Part shown: in pieces, positions 51,048 to 63,017 of the stretch
Layout of the letters: each line of letters opens with the position of its first letter
Numbering within the stretch: position 1 is the first letter of the stretch
DNA from: Temnopleurus reevesii
Lineage: Eukaryota > Echinodermata > Echinoidea > Temnopleuroida > Temnopleuridae
DNA length: 64,000 nucleotides
Assembly: GCA_036244855.1 (NCBI GenBank)
Contig: BQKZ01000706.1
Span: 23,761-87,760 of the forward strand
Direction of reading: 5' to 3'
Position numbers and translations under genes: made by a program
The notes under the pieces: generated by a model
What the model was told of the DNA's origin: nothing
Database searches by the model: none
What the model saw: only the letters and a program-made list of their open reading frames with translations

Positions 51048-51315
51048 TTCACTGCGATGGGGTCCGAGGAAGGGATGGTCAGTTTGGCCTCAAGGGCTGA
51101 TGATCATTGCATCGATTGACCAACCACACTAATTACATTTAAGCATTTAAGCAGAATGTCTCCTTCTCCTTCTCCTTCTCCTTCTCCTTCTCCTTCTCCT
51201 TCTCCTTCTCCTTCTCCTTCTTCTTCTTCTTTGGTTCACTGCGATGGGGTCCGAGGAAGGGACGGTCAGTTTGGCCTCAAGGGCCGATGATCATTGCATC
51301 GATTGACCAACAACA
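51048..51315. repeat. 81-bp direct repeat separated by a CTTCTC hexanucleotide array
   Basis: ACTGCGATGGGGTCCGAGGA through GATCATTGCATCGATTGAC occurs at 51048-51128 and 51235-51315 with few changes. Between them is (TTCTCC)n, about 51160-51225. Pyrimidine tracts precede both copies. Confidence 0.93.
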
Positions 51316-51764
51316 CATACAAATTGCATTAAAGCATAGGGGAAATGGGATTTTAAATAGCAGAATGCATTAGGAAATTGGATTTTGAATAAGAGGAGAT
51401 GAAGGGAAACCCGCAGAAATAGAGCAGCATTACACAGTATGGGAATGAACAATTTACAACAGGTGGGCGGTAAATCCATCAAATTGGACCGGCCTGGAAA
51501 AGGTTCTGAAAAGGTTAATATGAGTTGAAATACTTGGCTTTCATTGACAGAAACAATTTTTTTTTATATGAAACGCAAGCTAATCCCATATGTAGGTACG
51601 AGAACAATTTTCTAATTTAAACAAAATAACTTTAATATTGCAATACATGCAATTTCAATTTTGCCAATTCTCGATACAAGTTTTCATATTTTGTGCACTG
51701 CTATGTACATGTACATGGATGTGAAACCAGTTAGTGTGTACAACCCTACATGGTAACACACAGC

Positions 51765-51785
51765 CGCCCCCCCCCCCTACCCCCA
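51765..51785. repeat. Poly-C tract
   Basis: CCGCCCCCCCCCC run. Similar C runs lie at 47711-47722, at 33325-33336 (followed by a CA repeat) and at 52870-52881 next to a gap. Confidence 0.9.
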
Positions 51786-52181
51786 CCTCATAAAAAGTTC
51801 TGGGCGCTACATAATGCATTCATGCTGAACACGTCGCTCACAAGAAAATATAAATTTAAAAAATGAGCTTTCAACCTATCGTTACATGTTTACTCTAGAT
51901 GCTTATTGGATTGGATGTATGCAAACAAAATCAGAATGACTTCATATCTTATGCTGATTGTCAAAAAAAAAAATGTTAATGGAATCAGACGTCGACAACT
52001 GTTTAAGACAAAAGTCAGGAAATGTAAAAAAAATCTGTTTGTCATTAACTCACTGTGTCCACATCCTAAGCTTTACAATGATATATCGACTCAAACTTTA
52101 AATATACTTACAATTTATGAGTTTACTACTATGCATGTCAAGGTTAAAAGAAAATGGGTATGAAAATTTAAAATTAAAAAA

Positions 52182-52266
52182 TAGAAAAAAAAAAAAAAAA
52201 AAAACAAACAAAAAAAAAAAAAAAAAAAAAAAAAACAAAGACCCATAAAAAAAAAAATAAAAAAAA
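52182..52266. repeat. Poly-A-rich tract (~85 bp)
   Basis: Long A runs are broken only by single C, T or G clusters. It could be a retroposon tail, but no adjoining body or target duplication is evident. Confidence 0.93.
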
Positions 52267-52883
52267 GATCAAGTGCAAAGAAGAGACCAATCACATTCAA
52301 GAACACGCATCGTAGCAACAAGTACACATAGCTTCATGGCGGGGCGTTCACAGACCAAAATTGAAGTGAACGAAATAAACAATTGAAAAGTTAATTTTGA
52401 TTTCAATTGACCCAACACTTTCATTCTCCACTTCTCTTCTCCGAGGCCGCATTCTGATGATGCTGATAATACTATCCTGCATCACCATCATTAAGATTCT
52501 CACACTCGTATGTGTTATGTCTGAGCTAATAGTCATATTAGTCATAGTCATTAGTCATATTACATGTTAATTACAGCTGTATGTGCATTTTTATTCTGGT
52601 GGCCATTAGGCTTAAATATTTCAATTTTCAGGAGGCAAAATTGATTTTCAGGTCGCCAAAAATACTGTGCTTAGAGTTCAAAGCAATGAAATGTGTGATT
52701 GTTTCTCAGTGATCAGCCGGACCACCTGATATGCCTGAGCAATGCTTTTAATCTTTACAGAGTAAAATATGATTTATGTTCAGTGTAACAGAGAGCTGTG
52801 ATATTGCAAAATTGAAACTCTCCAGATGGATTAACCGAGCACTATCCTTCTCCTCCCTCTTCTCTAAAGCCCCCCCCCCCCTC

Positions 52884-53431
52884 NNNNNNNNNNNNNNNNN
52901 NNNNNNNNNNNNNNNNNNNNNNNNNNNNNNNNNNNNNNNNNNNNNNNNNNNNNNNNNNNNNNNNNNNNNNNNNNNNNNNNNNNNNNNNNNNNNNNNNNNN
53001 NNNNNNNNNNNNNNNNNNNNNNNNNNNNNNNNNNNNNNNNNNNNNNNNNNNNNNNNNNNNNNNNNNNNNNNNNNNNNNNNNNNNNNNNNNNNNNNNNNNN
53101 NNNNNNNNNNNNNNNNNNNNNNNNNNNNNNNNNNNNNNNNNNNNNNNNNNNNNNNNNNNNNNNNNNNNNNNNNNNNNNNNNNNNNNNNNNNNNNNNNNNN
53201 NNNNNNNNNNNNNNNNNNNNNNNNNNNNNNNNNNNNNNNNNNNNNNNNNNNNNNNNNNNNNNNNNNNNNNNNNNNNNNNNNNNNNNNNNNNNNNNNNNNN
53301 NNNNNNNNNNNNNNNNNNNNNNNNNNNNNNNNNNNNNNNNNNNNNNNNNNNNNNNNNNNNNNNNNNNNNNNNNNNNNNNNNNNNNNNNNNNNNNNNNNNN
53401 NNNNNNNNNNNNNNNNNNNNNNNNNNNNNNN
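52884..53431. other. Assembly gap (548 N)
   Basis: A continuous run of N starting right after a poly-C tract. Confidence 1.
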
Positions 53432-53509
53432 ATGTGGGACTGAGGTGAACCAGAGGGGCACATTCCCACAGAACGCAAATGAATGTAACACACACTTCTG
53501 TATAATGCT

Positions 53510-53632
53510 ACTTAAAGGTACATTTTGTAAGCATGACTTTACAAATGCACCTATTAAAGAAAGGGTCACCAGTCACTCGTAGAGTCATATGTAGATCTGC
53601 AAACAGCTTTATGAAACACAACCCAGGAAAAT
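53510..53632. mobile_element. MITE fragment, GTTTCATAAAGC-type family
   Basis: The right end AGCTTTATGAAACACAACCC and CACTCGTAGAGTCATATGTA resemble copy 3. The left end is poorly defined. Confidence 0.55.
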
Positions 53633-53929
53633 GTAGATTCATATTTCTGTTTTCATGATAAGTATGCATTTTCTGGAAATACAGCAGCATCCCTCACTAT
53701 TTCATTTCGACAATGTGAATTTTGAAGTGCCTCTGCTACGATTCTTTTGTGAATAGTTAAAAAAAGTATTCTCTGAAATGTATAGTCCAATCTGTACCAC
53801 GTATTCCTGTGCATGGAGACGTACATGTATTTGTATTTTTAAAAACTAAAGAGATTGACTGTACCAGACATTGCTGCATTCAATTATAGTGTTTATGATC
53901 AACCTACATGTAAATGTTCTGGCAATCTC

Positions 53930-54620
53930 CTAGTGTTACCCCAAGGAGTATTTCTGCACACGATACATTTGATTACTTCCTCAATAGTGTGATAATCCAG
54001 GTCGTATTTCATTGCAAGCTCTTAACACCTTCAAGTGGAATGACCGAGGAACTTGTATTCTACACGTATCTGCATGGTGTCTGGAGTTACATGAATGTTG
54101 TGTACATGGACAAGAGAGCATTTTCTATTAAAACTATTTGTAGTGTAACAGATAATGTTGCATTTGATGCAGAGCGCTACAAACCCACTTGCCCGCATGC
54201 CCGGGGCAACTAAATGAAGCTTTCGGGCAAGTAAATAAAATTGACACTTGCCCAAAAGGGCAAGTAGCAGCTTTTTTTAGTTTTCATCTACATGTACAAA
54301 TTGGCATAGGCCATCAATTTGGGGCAAAGGAAATTTTGTTCGGGCAAGTGATTTGAAAACTTGGTTGCCCGACTGGGCAACTGGTGAAAACAATTCTTGT
54401 AGCACCCTGTCAGATGTTATTGTAAGTTATCAAAATGTAAGCCCCCAGTATATTCCCGCTCATGATACATTTGATAACTTCCTCTACAGTGTGATAATCC
54501 AGGTAGTATTTCATTCTCAGCTCTTCACACCTTCGAGTGTAATGACCGAGAAACTTGTCCTATCTGCATGGTGTCTGGAGTTACAATGTAGCTTGTATTG
54601 ATAGACAAGAGAACATTTCC
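53930..54620. repeat. Direct repeat pair of ~190 bp flanking a MITE
   Basis: GATACATTTGAT.ACTTCCTC, AGTGTGATAATCCAGGT and TGCATGGTGTCTGGAGTTAC occur in both 53935-54125 and 54425-54615. The MITE at 54172-54410 lies between them. Confidence 0.88.
54172..54410. mobile_element. MITE with GGGCAAGT repeats, hAT-like ends
   Basis: The left end is CAGAGCGCTACAAACCCAC and the right end AATTCTTGTAGCACCCTG. Short motifs CTTGCCCG and CGGGCAAGT alternate inside. CAG...CTG ends suggest hAT, but the 8-bp flanks do not match well. Confidence 0.6.
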
Positions 54621-54653
54621 CTAAATCTACAGTACAGTATGCATTACCTTTTC

Positions 54654-54835
54654 AAGGAGGTGCCAACCTTCTACAATATGCTTGAGGCTAGAAATTAAAA
54701 TGTGAATCTAGCTAAAAGAAACATTTTCTCATGAGAGAAAGCATATTAGGCTAAGATACTTTCTATCTTTGGCATAAATATGTTAATACATGTAGTTTTT
54801 TTGGTGGTTCTTTTTGGTGGTTCATATTAAACATA
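54654..54835. mobile_element. hAT-like MITE, diverged or truncated copy
   Basis: The left end AAGGAGGTGCCAACCTTCTA and the following AATATGC..GAG and AAATTAAAATGTGAAT match the 21.8-kb copy. The right end is not clear. Confidence 0.5.
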
Positions 54836-55596
54836 TAATGCCTCCATGAAATCTCATTTCAGACCTACTCTCCTCAGTCATATTCCAGAAGGATATACAT
54901 CACTGATTCCCTTTGCCGGATATATTTTCAATTAAAAAATATTTGAGAATATCTCTTGGTTCACTGTAAATGCAATTCCTTGGCATTGAATGTGATACAT
55001 TCATATCTACAGTAGATCAAATACAGTAGCCTTACCTAAAGCCATGATATTGAATAGAGCCCTGGGAAATGTTTGTGTTAGGGGCAATATAAATGTTGAG
55101 TAATATAGGTATCATATCAAATCTTACTCCACCATTTTAATGGAGATAAATTAGGTTTGGAAACTTGGAAATTTAAGAAAATACTGAATGTATACTTTGT
55201 AGATATTTATGCAAGAAGGATTTTGATTTTGAATTGTCATTTACACTGCTTTTCAGAATCATTGCACACAAAACAATGTACAGTGTATGTATTTGTCATA
55301 TTTATAGCCATTTAATGTGAACAGTTCAACACACCTCTCACCAAATTGTGCCATGTAAAGGCAGCCAGAAAAGTATACTGCGTACTTTAGCATCAGCTGG
55401 GTTTACTCAGGGCTTAAATCATCATCGCAAAATGAAGGTGTGAGGGAAATTACATGTACAGGCATTTAGAAAATTTGATGATCATTGACTGGAAGCAAGA
55501 TAGCAACTGATGGGGTATAAAAATGTGTAATTAGCTTTCACGCATTGTTGTCTTTCTTGTTTTTGTACATGTATCTCATAAGCATGGATATTTTTC

Positions 55597-55770
55597 AGGG
55601 AATAATTTCCCTGGTATCGCATCACGGTTTGCTATGCATTTTAGCAGGATTGCTATATAAAATGTATTTTGTGTAGCAACTCTTTTACATAGAACTGTAT
55701 AGTAAGGAATTGTAAAAGTTTCTTCAATGTCTAAAACTTGTAATAAAATGTGAAAAATAAAATTAATCCC
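55597..55770. repeat. Dispersed repeat, empty-site relative of 2775-3185
   Basis: It shares GGGAATAAT..CCTGGTAT, TATGCATTTTAG, GCAAC..TTTT..ACATAGAACTGTA, ATGTCTAAAACT and the final AATCCCTG with the copy at 2775-3185. It lacks the 228-bp MITE. Confidence 0.8.
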
Positions 55771-56019
55771 TGTTTTTTATATACATGTACTATTATGCCC
55801 TGAACTTTAAAATATTGGCATAGAGAGGTGGAGAGGAGAGCCCATCAAAAAGTCCATAATAAGAGCATGCAACTTATCACATTTGGTGGATGAAATAATG
55901 TTACTCATACAGCAGAGTTTATCATTCATGTATTTCAATTTATCCCAGCTATGGTGATAAGAAATGATAGGGCTTCCCATGGGAGCTTCCAACCAAAGCC
56001 ATCGGTATTAGTCATGCAT

Positions 56020-56465
56020 AACATTACACACAGCAAGGGGAAACACCTTCATGTACACTGCAATACGACACAGACCGAATGAATCAACAACCAGCTCCGC
56101 ATGTAACCTCCTCGACCCAGCCAAGCTGCACAAACACGGTCTTGATGAGCTGATCTCTGGAGAACCAGTCATGCGACCATTCTGACAGAATTCATTAACC
56201 CGAGACAAACCATCACAAAACAGCCTTTTCTCTTCTCAAAAGCACGGCTGTCCACCTTCATCATCAAGAAATATCACAAAGTAACCACGAAGCCGAGATT
56301 GCGCTGTTTTTTTATTCCCGTGCAGAGTTTGGTCGGCGGAAAGAGTGGAGAGCGCGTAAATCTCGTTGACAACGATACCTAGCATCCTAATTGGATTCTG
56401 GGTTTGGTACGGCGGGACGAGGAACGGGATGAGGATCGGGGGAGGATAAGAGAATCATGAAACTA
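56020..56465. promoter_or_regulatory. Higher-GC island near exon a, possible regulatory element
   Basis: About 445 bp of unique sequence lies roughly 900 bp 3' of exon a in transcript direction. It is notably richer in G+C than its surroundings, with CCTAATTGGATT, CATTAACCCGAGAC and GGTACGGCGGGACGAGG. It has no exon structure or known motif cluster that I can defend. Confidence 0.18.
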
Positions 56466-57320
56466 GAGACAAACATTCAATCAAACCCATCTTACTATTC
56501 CACGTTTTGATTTGGGAGAGAATGACATCCAGAAGGAACTTTTTTTTTTCATGCATCATCAAAAATTTGGGAGGAGGCAATTTCAGACGCCGAGATTCAA
56601 TTCATCGACCAGGCTGGATGCGATGGGTCGTAAAATAAAATAATGCACAAATGATGCAGCAGGTAGTCAATAATTTTTGCCAAAGGCAGCAAATATTGCA
56701 TTTACTGAAAAAAAAAATGTAATTATGTGAGGGACGCTACATTCTCACAAAAATACTTTCATCATTTCTATAGCAAAATCATTGTTTTTCTGCAATTTGC
56801 CAAGTCCTTTTGTAATCATGGTTTTCACATATTCTCTTTTTCAGAACCATACATATACACTGTAAAAATGTAAAGAAACTATATATATGTATAGTAGCCA
56901 ATCAAATAAAAATGAGTGTACAAAACCTTAACAAAGAGAAATGAGCACTCAGGAGATCAAAAAAAAAAGAGGGCTTAAACTAATCAATCTACATGTATTC
57001 AACTAACCCTGAATAGGGAGGTACAAAACACAGATCACAGAGTACTCAACTGGACTAAGAATCGGGTTCAATCAGTGCTTCTATGCGACTTCAGCTTTAC
57101 ATTTGCACTACGTTTCATCCAATCAGTGAAACATGCTTTCTCAAAAAACTTAATAATCATAATAACACATGGATCTTATATACCGATTTCCATCCTATAA
57201 TAGATGCTAAAGGTGCTCAGAGCAAATTAATCAACGTAACGAAATACAACATAACGAAAGTCAAATATAATGAAATCCTGATTCCTTGACCTCCCCTTGA
57301 GACTGTGATCAGTGACTTAC

Positions 57321-57425
57321 CTGCAGAGTGACCGAACAGTGTTCCAGCATGTCCACTAGGTGACCAATATTGTCCGGCTCTTGGATGATGAAGTTAGACT
57401 CCAGGTCAAAGTTACCACCAACAAT
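57321..57425 (-). CDS. NBEA/LRBA-like: Neurobeachin/LRBA-like exon a (35 codons)
   Basis: The exon is read from 57425 down to 57321. The acceptor is a pyrimidine-rich tract ending in CATCACAG, and the donor is CTGCAG|gtaagt. The 105 bases translate without a stop and start IVGGNFDLESNFIIQEPDNI, which parallels human LVGGEFDLEMNFIIQDAESI (NBEA) and LVGGQFDLEMNFIIQEGESI (LRBA). The exon ends MLEHCSVTLQ, against LLEHCDVTCQ in NBEA. Both ends fall in phase 0, so the next codon must begin with the first base of the following exon, and it does (GCT, Ala). In human proteins this segment lies near the N-terminus, just after the conserved 'GEVSNRDIVETV' stretch. I did not find an exon for that stretch between 57426 and 64000, so it is probably farther upstream. 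The exon carries no sign of decay. Confidence 0.94.
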
Positions 57426-58857
57426 CTGTGATGGAAACAAATTAGAGATCCAAAGTAATTTTTTTCTGCTTCATATTCTGGAAAATACATGATATGCAAA
57501 TGTCATGAAGTGTATTAATTTGAAGAATGTATTTCAATTAAATGTTGAAATAGAATGAGGAGCTATAGAAACCCACTTACCAAGTGCAAGTGATGATGTT
57601 GTGTGGAAAGAATTCCTCTAAATCATTTGCAAGCTCAACTGATCAAGACTTTGATAAAATATTTTCCTCAATTTGACTTGTGCATTTCATTATCTGTAAA
57701 CATATTATGTCTTGAAGTGATTCTTGCCTCATTCCGACATGAATAAAGACTGTTTGTTCAAATTGATATCATTTCTTTGTATCTTTGGATTCATCTTGAA
57801 TCTTGAAAGAGTACTCTCTAAAAAAGCTTAGGCACTGTCCTGGAGAGGGCTTGTGTTGCGGTGTGGGCACCGAGTATGCTGATGCTTATCAACCATCAGC
57901 ATAAACATACAGTGTAACCTTTGGCATGAGATCTCATATGTGGTATGCTAAAACTAAGACATAAAATACCAATAAGTGTTCCTGTCAACATTGAAAAAAA
58001 AATGAAATTGGAACACTTTGTGCAAGGGGGTCACGCCATCATGATTGCCAAGGCAACAATTCTGAAATATTTCTTTCCAATAACTGTTTTTCAGGGGTAT
58101 ATCAATGTTTCAGGCGGACATTTTCTGTGATATAGGAACCATTCTGAATTTGGAATTCTGATCCAAACGTCAGGATCGGCACCTAATATCAGGATTATTC
58201 CAACAAAATCAGAAAACTTCACACATTTGAATAAGAAATTTGGGCAATCACATATTCTTCATGGGCCAATTAAAATTACTATCACTTGCCGAATCAGGCA
58301 ATGGACAGATAAAAATTTGTGAAGGCCACAAATGTTGTCATTTGCAGGTATTATAAAAATGAAAATAAAAAATCTCATGATAGTTTTTCAGATATTTCAA
58401 TTCAATTCTAACAAGTTGAAAAATAACTTGAAAATACATAGCCTACAGTTTATTAAAACTGATTTTCTAGCGATATGATATTTTTCCTATTATTCATCAG
58501 AAAAATAGTATAAAAGAGTGGAAAAATAATAAACTGTATATTACTCCACCTTCCTTTTAGCTAAATGAATACAGTGTCAGCAGAAGCCTTCATATCAACT
58601 GAATAAACAAGTTATAATCTGGTTACCATGCCAACCCCTACATCGTCATATAAAATCCATTCATCAAAATGGATTTATGTTCAAAGACAATTTACTTCTA
58701 TTATTGCTCTGCGAGTCAGGGCAGCACTGTAAGCGTAATACCTTTCTGTTGAAAGCTATGGATTTTAGTTTTCTAAATTTCAGTTTGACTTCTCTACTCT
58801 ATATTGACCTATCGTTCTTGATCTTTACACTGCATTACCTTCTATTAAAAATCTCCA

Positions 58858-59165
58858 CAATGTCTCTCTTTCTCTCTCCCCTTTCTCTTTCTCCCTTTCT
58901 CAATTCTCTTTCTCCTTTTCCCCAATTCCCTTTCTAAATTTCCCTTCCTCTTTCTCCATTGCCCATTTTTCTTTCTCCCTCTCTCCTTTCTCTTTTTTCC
59001 ATTTCTCTTTCTCCTTCTTTCCTTCCACCCCATCCTTTTCCTAGTTCTCTTTCTCTACCTTTCCTTTCTCTTTCTCCCTCTCCCCTTCTCTTTCTCCCTC
59101 TCTCCGTTTGTCTTACTCCATTTCCCCTTACTCTTTTACCCTCTTCTCCTTCTCTTTCTTCCTCT
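58858..59165. repeat. TTTCTC/CTTTCTCC pyrimidine tract (~310 bp)
   Basis: Continuous C/T sequence with a CTTTCTC-like period. The apparent Ser/Pro/Leu-rich and Arg/Glu/Lys-rich frames on the two strands are composition artefacts. Confidence 0.95.
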
Positions 59166-62100
59166 CCCAATTATCATCTCCATACATTTTACATTCATTC
59201 TCACGTTCTCTTTCCTTCATATACTGTTCTCTCTTACATATTTTTCTATCCCCCTATTTCCTACTCATATGCTTTCTTTTTTTTCTATTCCATTATTTCT
59301 CTTTTTTGCTTCATTTCCCTTCTCTTTTTTATTCATTCTGTCTTCCTTGTTCACCCCTTGTTTCATTTTCATCTATCCATCTCGACCACTTTCCCTTCAT
59401 ATAACCTCATGCAGTTTTCCTTTTTATCCCATCCGTTTCTCTTAACCAACGCCCTGGAAGCTGCATGTCCAATGCCGAAGCTTTTCATCCTTGGTTTAAA
59501 TCCTATCCTTTGGGTATCATGAATGGCAAGTGCACATCCTGTACTCAGATCTAATACAAAGATTGGATACTGCCCAACAGCAGGATTGCAAATGCACGCT
59601 GTTCTGTACTCACTTTCATTTTTATTTCAAGCGCTCTATAAATTCATCCTCTTGATAATTCAACATACAGCATATACATGTATCATAATTCATAAAATAC
59701 TTTGACTATATACAGTGTATTCATTCACTCAACCTACCTTTTTTAATATCCTCTTTTTCTATTTATATAAAAACCACATGTGAATGTAGGGTTTCTGCAT
59801 AAGTGTAATAAACACACGGCTGTGTTTAATATTTGCACATACTTCCATTCCATTGTCTTGTGTTATTCATTCTTGCTCTCCCTACTCATTAGTTTAATTA
59901 TTCATTCCCTGTAATTAATATTGTATTGAATATGAACCACATTTATACAGTAGTGGTGATACATTTTAGTTTAATAATAGATATCACATTAAAAGACTGT
60001 ACAGTATAAAATGTACACATTACACCCCGTAGGTGAATACTAGAATGTGTTTAATATGCAAAATTACCTACATTGAATTGAAACATTCATGTTTAATACA
60101 TTTTCACTGTAAACTTGAGTGTTTTTGTTTAATTCCATCAACAATTCCATTCTAATTGAACTCATGTGATTGTGCACCTTGAATAAAAATAAAACATTAA
60201 GGCCAATACATCCAATACGTTCCACATACATGCAATACATTCATTTGAAGAGCTCTGGCTACCGTCCACATTTAGCTCTCGATTCTGTCAACCTAAACTC
60301 AAACCAGTGTCCACCCAAACGCAGCAACACAAGACGCTCCAATCAATACTTGGTCCTCTGGACAAATTTAAAACCCAATTATCTTTGGGACCGCCACCAT
60401 TTGGAGTAATGACCAACTACTATACAGAATGGGTGCTGTATAAACATTGGTGATAATACTGTGCAATTATACTCTGTTTAGTGGGAATTAAAACAGTGCT
60501 AATGGAGAAGATGTACTTTGTAAATTGAATCTCAAAGCCTTCACAAAGTGCATATAAATTTGACAGCACATTTTCCTTTAAAATGACTGCGTGACCATCA
60601 ATTTAAATAAGAAGCATCTGTCTTGAGTCATAAAATATTTTTATACTTTGTCAACATTGCAAGTAAAATAGAATTCTGCAAATTGTATATCAAACTTTTA
60701 CTGTACATGTACAATACAAGTCAGGATTTTTTGCCAATGGTTTATACTATAATTGTATCACTGTGTACATAACTGTATATTTCAGAATAATAGACCAGCT
60801 CTGAGCTTTCATAGAGATAACAGGTAGCGAATGATTCTTGTTTGCACTGTATTTGCAAACTTCTTATTGTATGGGGTCCTAAATTTTGCATTCATAAAGA
60901 TACTTATAGGTAAATGTTAGTGTAAATAGGGTAAGTTAACTAAATGAACTACAGACTCTAGATCTCAAACAAGGATATCAATTTCTCTACCATATGTGCA
61001 TAAAATATATATACATGTGTCTGTTTTATAGATTTAGTGCCTGAGTGAAAACTGGATTCTATAAAAGTGAAAATGGGTTATTTATGTAAGTAGAACAATG
61101 CTGCACCCTACAGCCATGCGCACACAGTGTACACATGTCTCCACAGCTTTGCGATTGTTACGGTGATAGTGTTTACAACTGTTTCCGTTACAATCTGTTC
61201 GCACAAATCTAGGGCACAAACTGGGGTACCTTGTGTTTCTTGTCATGGAATTTGTTCAATGCTTTGTTTTTTGTTTCTGTTTGTTTTATAACTTTTCTCC
61301 AATGCTTAGCAGCGCTTCTACATGTATAATTCCCTCCTCCCACAACAACAACACCCCCCTCCCTCCCCACCTCATTTTTGTCAAGGCAGATTGGTGGGGC
61401 ACGTGCATATGTATTTATTACTAATTTCAACTTGATAAGCTTCTGCCGGTCTGCATACGTGTAATTTTATAACATTCACATGATTCCGCTGAAAAATGTA
61501 ATAAGTGATGTGAGCTATAATGTAATTTGGAATTCTGTGAAAATCTAAACTAATCATTATTTTCTGCAGAATCTAAAAAAAAAGATCTTCCCCTACAGGA
61601 CCATTATATTAAAAAAATGATTTCAAAATAGCCTACCTCATCTTGCCATAAACTTTTAGAATCCATCACAATAAAAAAATCAAATATCAAACATTTTTTC
61701 ACACTTGATGATCCTCCAATATGTGAGATGCATGAATTTACGAGAGCAAATTTCAAAGTTCAATGTCTAATTTTTCCCATTCATCAACGGCTGAATGGCA
61801 AATAAAGCATATAGAGATGAAAGCCAAATTTGCAGCATGAATAACATTTTCAACCCTATGAATTTATTTGTCTGCATGGATACAGGCTTTCACATCCTGT
61901 TTCTCAGTGATCAATATGCTGATTATTAAAGCTTGTAAATGTCTGATCCTCTGTTCTCATTGCCATTATTATAAAATAAAAAAGGGTATATGTTCATACA
62001 GTGTACATGTAGATGATATTCCACAGAAAAATGAATACAATTACCTCCAAAAAAGATGTTCAGTTCCATCCCTAAAAACCCCTACACGTATAAAAATGGT

Positions 62101-62421
62101 TTAACATTAAATCTTTACTCCCCTATCCCTTTATACACTGTTAATTTCCAATAAAAAAATATGTTTAACCATGTACACTCTGCAAAATATATTAAGGACT
62201 CACTATCAAATGTGTACATATATAAATGTTATAGAAGGCTTAATATTTCTGGAAGTACTTGCATTTCCATCGTTTTTATTTTCGCACATGAATATTTTCA
62301 GTTGGTATGTCTGTTCATCCACTACACGTCCTGCAATGTGAGTTTAATGTCTAACCACACAGATCTATATACAAATATCTCATAACCAAACCTCAGCAGT
62401 GGGTACATAACGCGGAACTGT

Positions 62422-62485
62422 CTAATCCCTTTATGGATTAGCGTCCTGATGAATACTGATCTGGGATTAAAGTCTTATTAATCTC
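62422..62485. promoter_or_regulatory. Clustered TAATCC/GGATTA homeodomain sites
   Basis: TAATCC (62423-62428), GGATTA (62435-62440), GGATTA (62464-62469) and TTAATCT (62478-62484) fall within 63 bp. The first two form an inverted pair with a 6-bp spacer. This is the recognition word of Otx/Gsc/Pitx-type K50 homeodomains. A G+C-richer unique stretch follows to about 62640. Function is inferred only. Confidence 0.35.
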
Positions 62486-62815
62486 ATGATGAGGCTTTCA
62501 TCACTTCATCAGCGAGATGACTCCGTTTGCCGACCGACGACGACGAGCCATCCCGTCTTCAACTTCCTGCTAAAATTGGCTCGGGAAATTTCACGCCTGA
62601 TGTACCATCGCGGAAATTATGGAATATATGACGGATAGATGACTGGCAATATACATCCATATTCTCTCGGAATAAGAGAGGCCTGAAGTGGGAGGAATGC
62701 AGTGTGCACAGCTGTATCATAAAAAAACCTGTTGATTACCCTACACTTTGCATTCACACATCATACGACAAGATGAACGTTTCAGTCACAGATTTTTCTT
62801 CTTTCATACTGAGAG

Positions 62816-63017
62816 CAGGGTTGCCAACCATTCTGAATACATATATATGAAGTTAATTTTGTTATATAAGACTTTCATCAAGAGCGAATGGCTAAGAAAA
62901 TTTGGTTATTGTTTTTATATTTGCTCTCACTGTTGTTCAGATGTTGTTCACTGAACTTGCATTATTTACGTTTGAATTTTAATCTCAGATATATATTCAA
63001 GAACTGTTGGCATCTCG
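62816..63017. mobile_element. hAT-like MITE, same family
   Basis: It starts CAGGGTTGCCAACCATTCTG and ends GAACTGTTGGCATCTCGG. TGTTCAGATGTTGTTCAC inside is shared with the 37.7-kb copy. Confidence 0.75.

Larger units (their letters stand above)
14228..57320 (-). other. Intron between exons a and b (43,093 bp)
   Basis: The intron is bounded by gtaagt at 57320 and the tccatag acceptor at 14228. No open frame inside it resembles a known protein, and none exceeds about 160 codons outside simple repeats and gaps. Its content is mainly MITEs, SINEs, tandem repeats, two segmental duplications and three N gaps, annotated separately. Stretches in which I see nothing but AT-rich unique sequence include 14800-16100, 18300-20400, 22830-23780, 28430-29300, 30100-30900, 44520-46000, 47760-48270, 49990-50980, 51320-51740 and 54840-55590. 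Confidence 0.9.
10452..57425 (-). other. NBEA/LRBA-like: Neurobeachin/LRBA-family gene, partial (3 internal exons)
   Basis: Three minus-strand exons (57321-57425, 14101-14227, 10452-10552) join in frame into 77 codons and match consecutive N-terminal residues of human NBEA and LRBA, recalled from memory. Phases agree: exon one is whole codons, exon two ends with one extra base, and that G plus AT from exon three makes an Asp codon. NBEA/LRBA proteins are very large (about 2,800-2,950 residues) PH-BEACH-WD40 scaffolds that act in vesicle trafficking; NBEA also binds the PKA RII subunit. The window contains only part of the N-terminal helical/ARM-like region that precedes the ConA-like lectin domain. 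Residues are shared with both paralogues, so I cannot decide between NBEA and LRBA. The promoter, first exons and everything after this region lie outside the window. Confidence 0.93.

Noticed and set aside
58959..59522. 187-codon Ser/Pro/Leu-rich frame
   Set aside because: Produced by the CTTTCTC pyrimidine tract; no domain or splice structure supports it.
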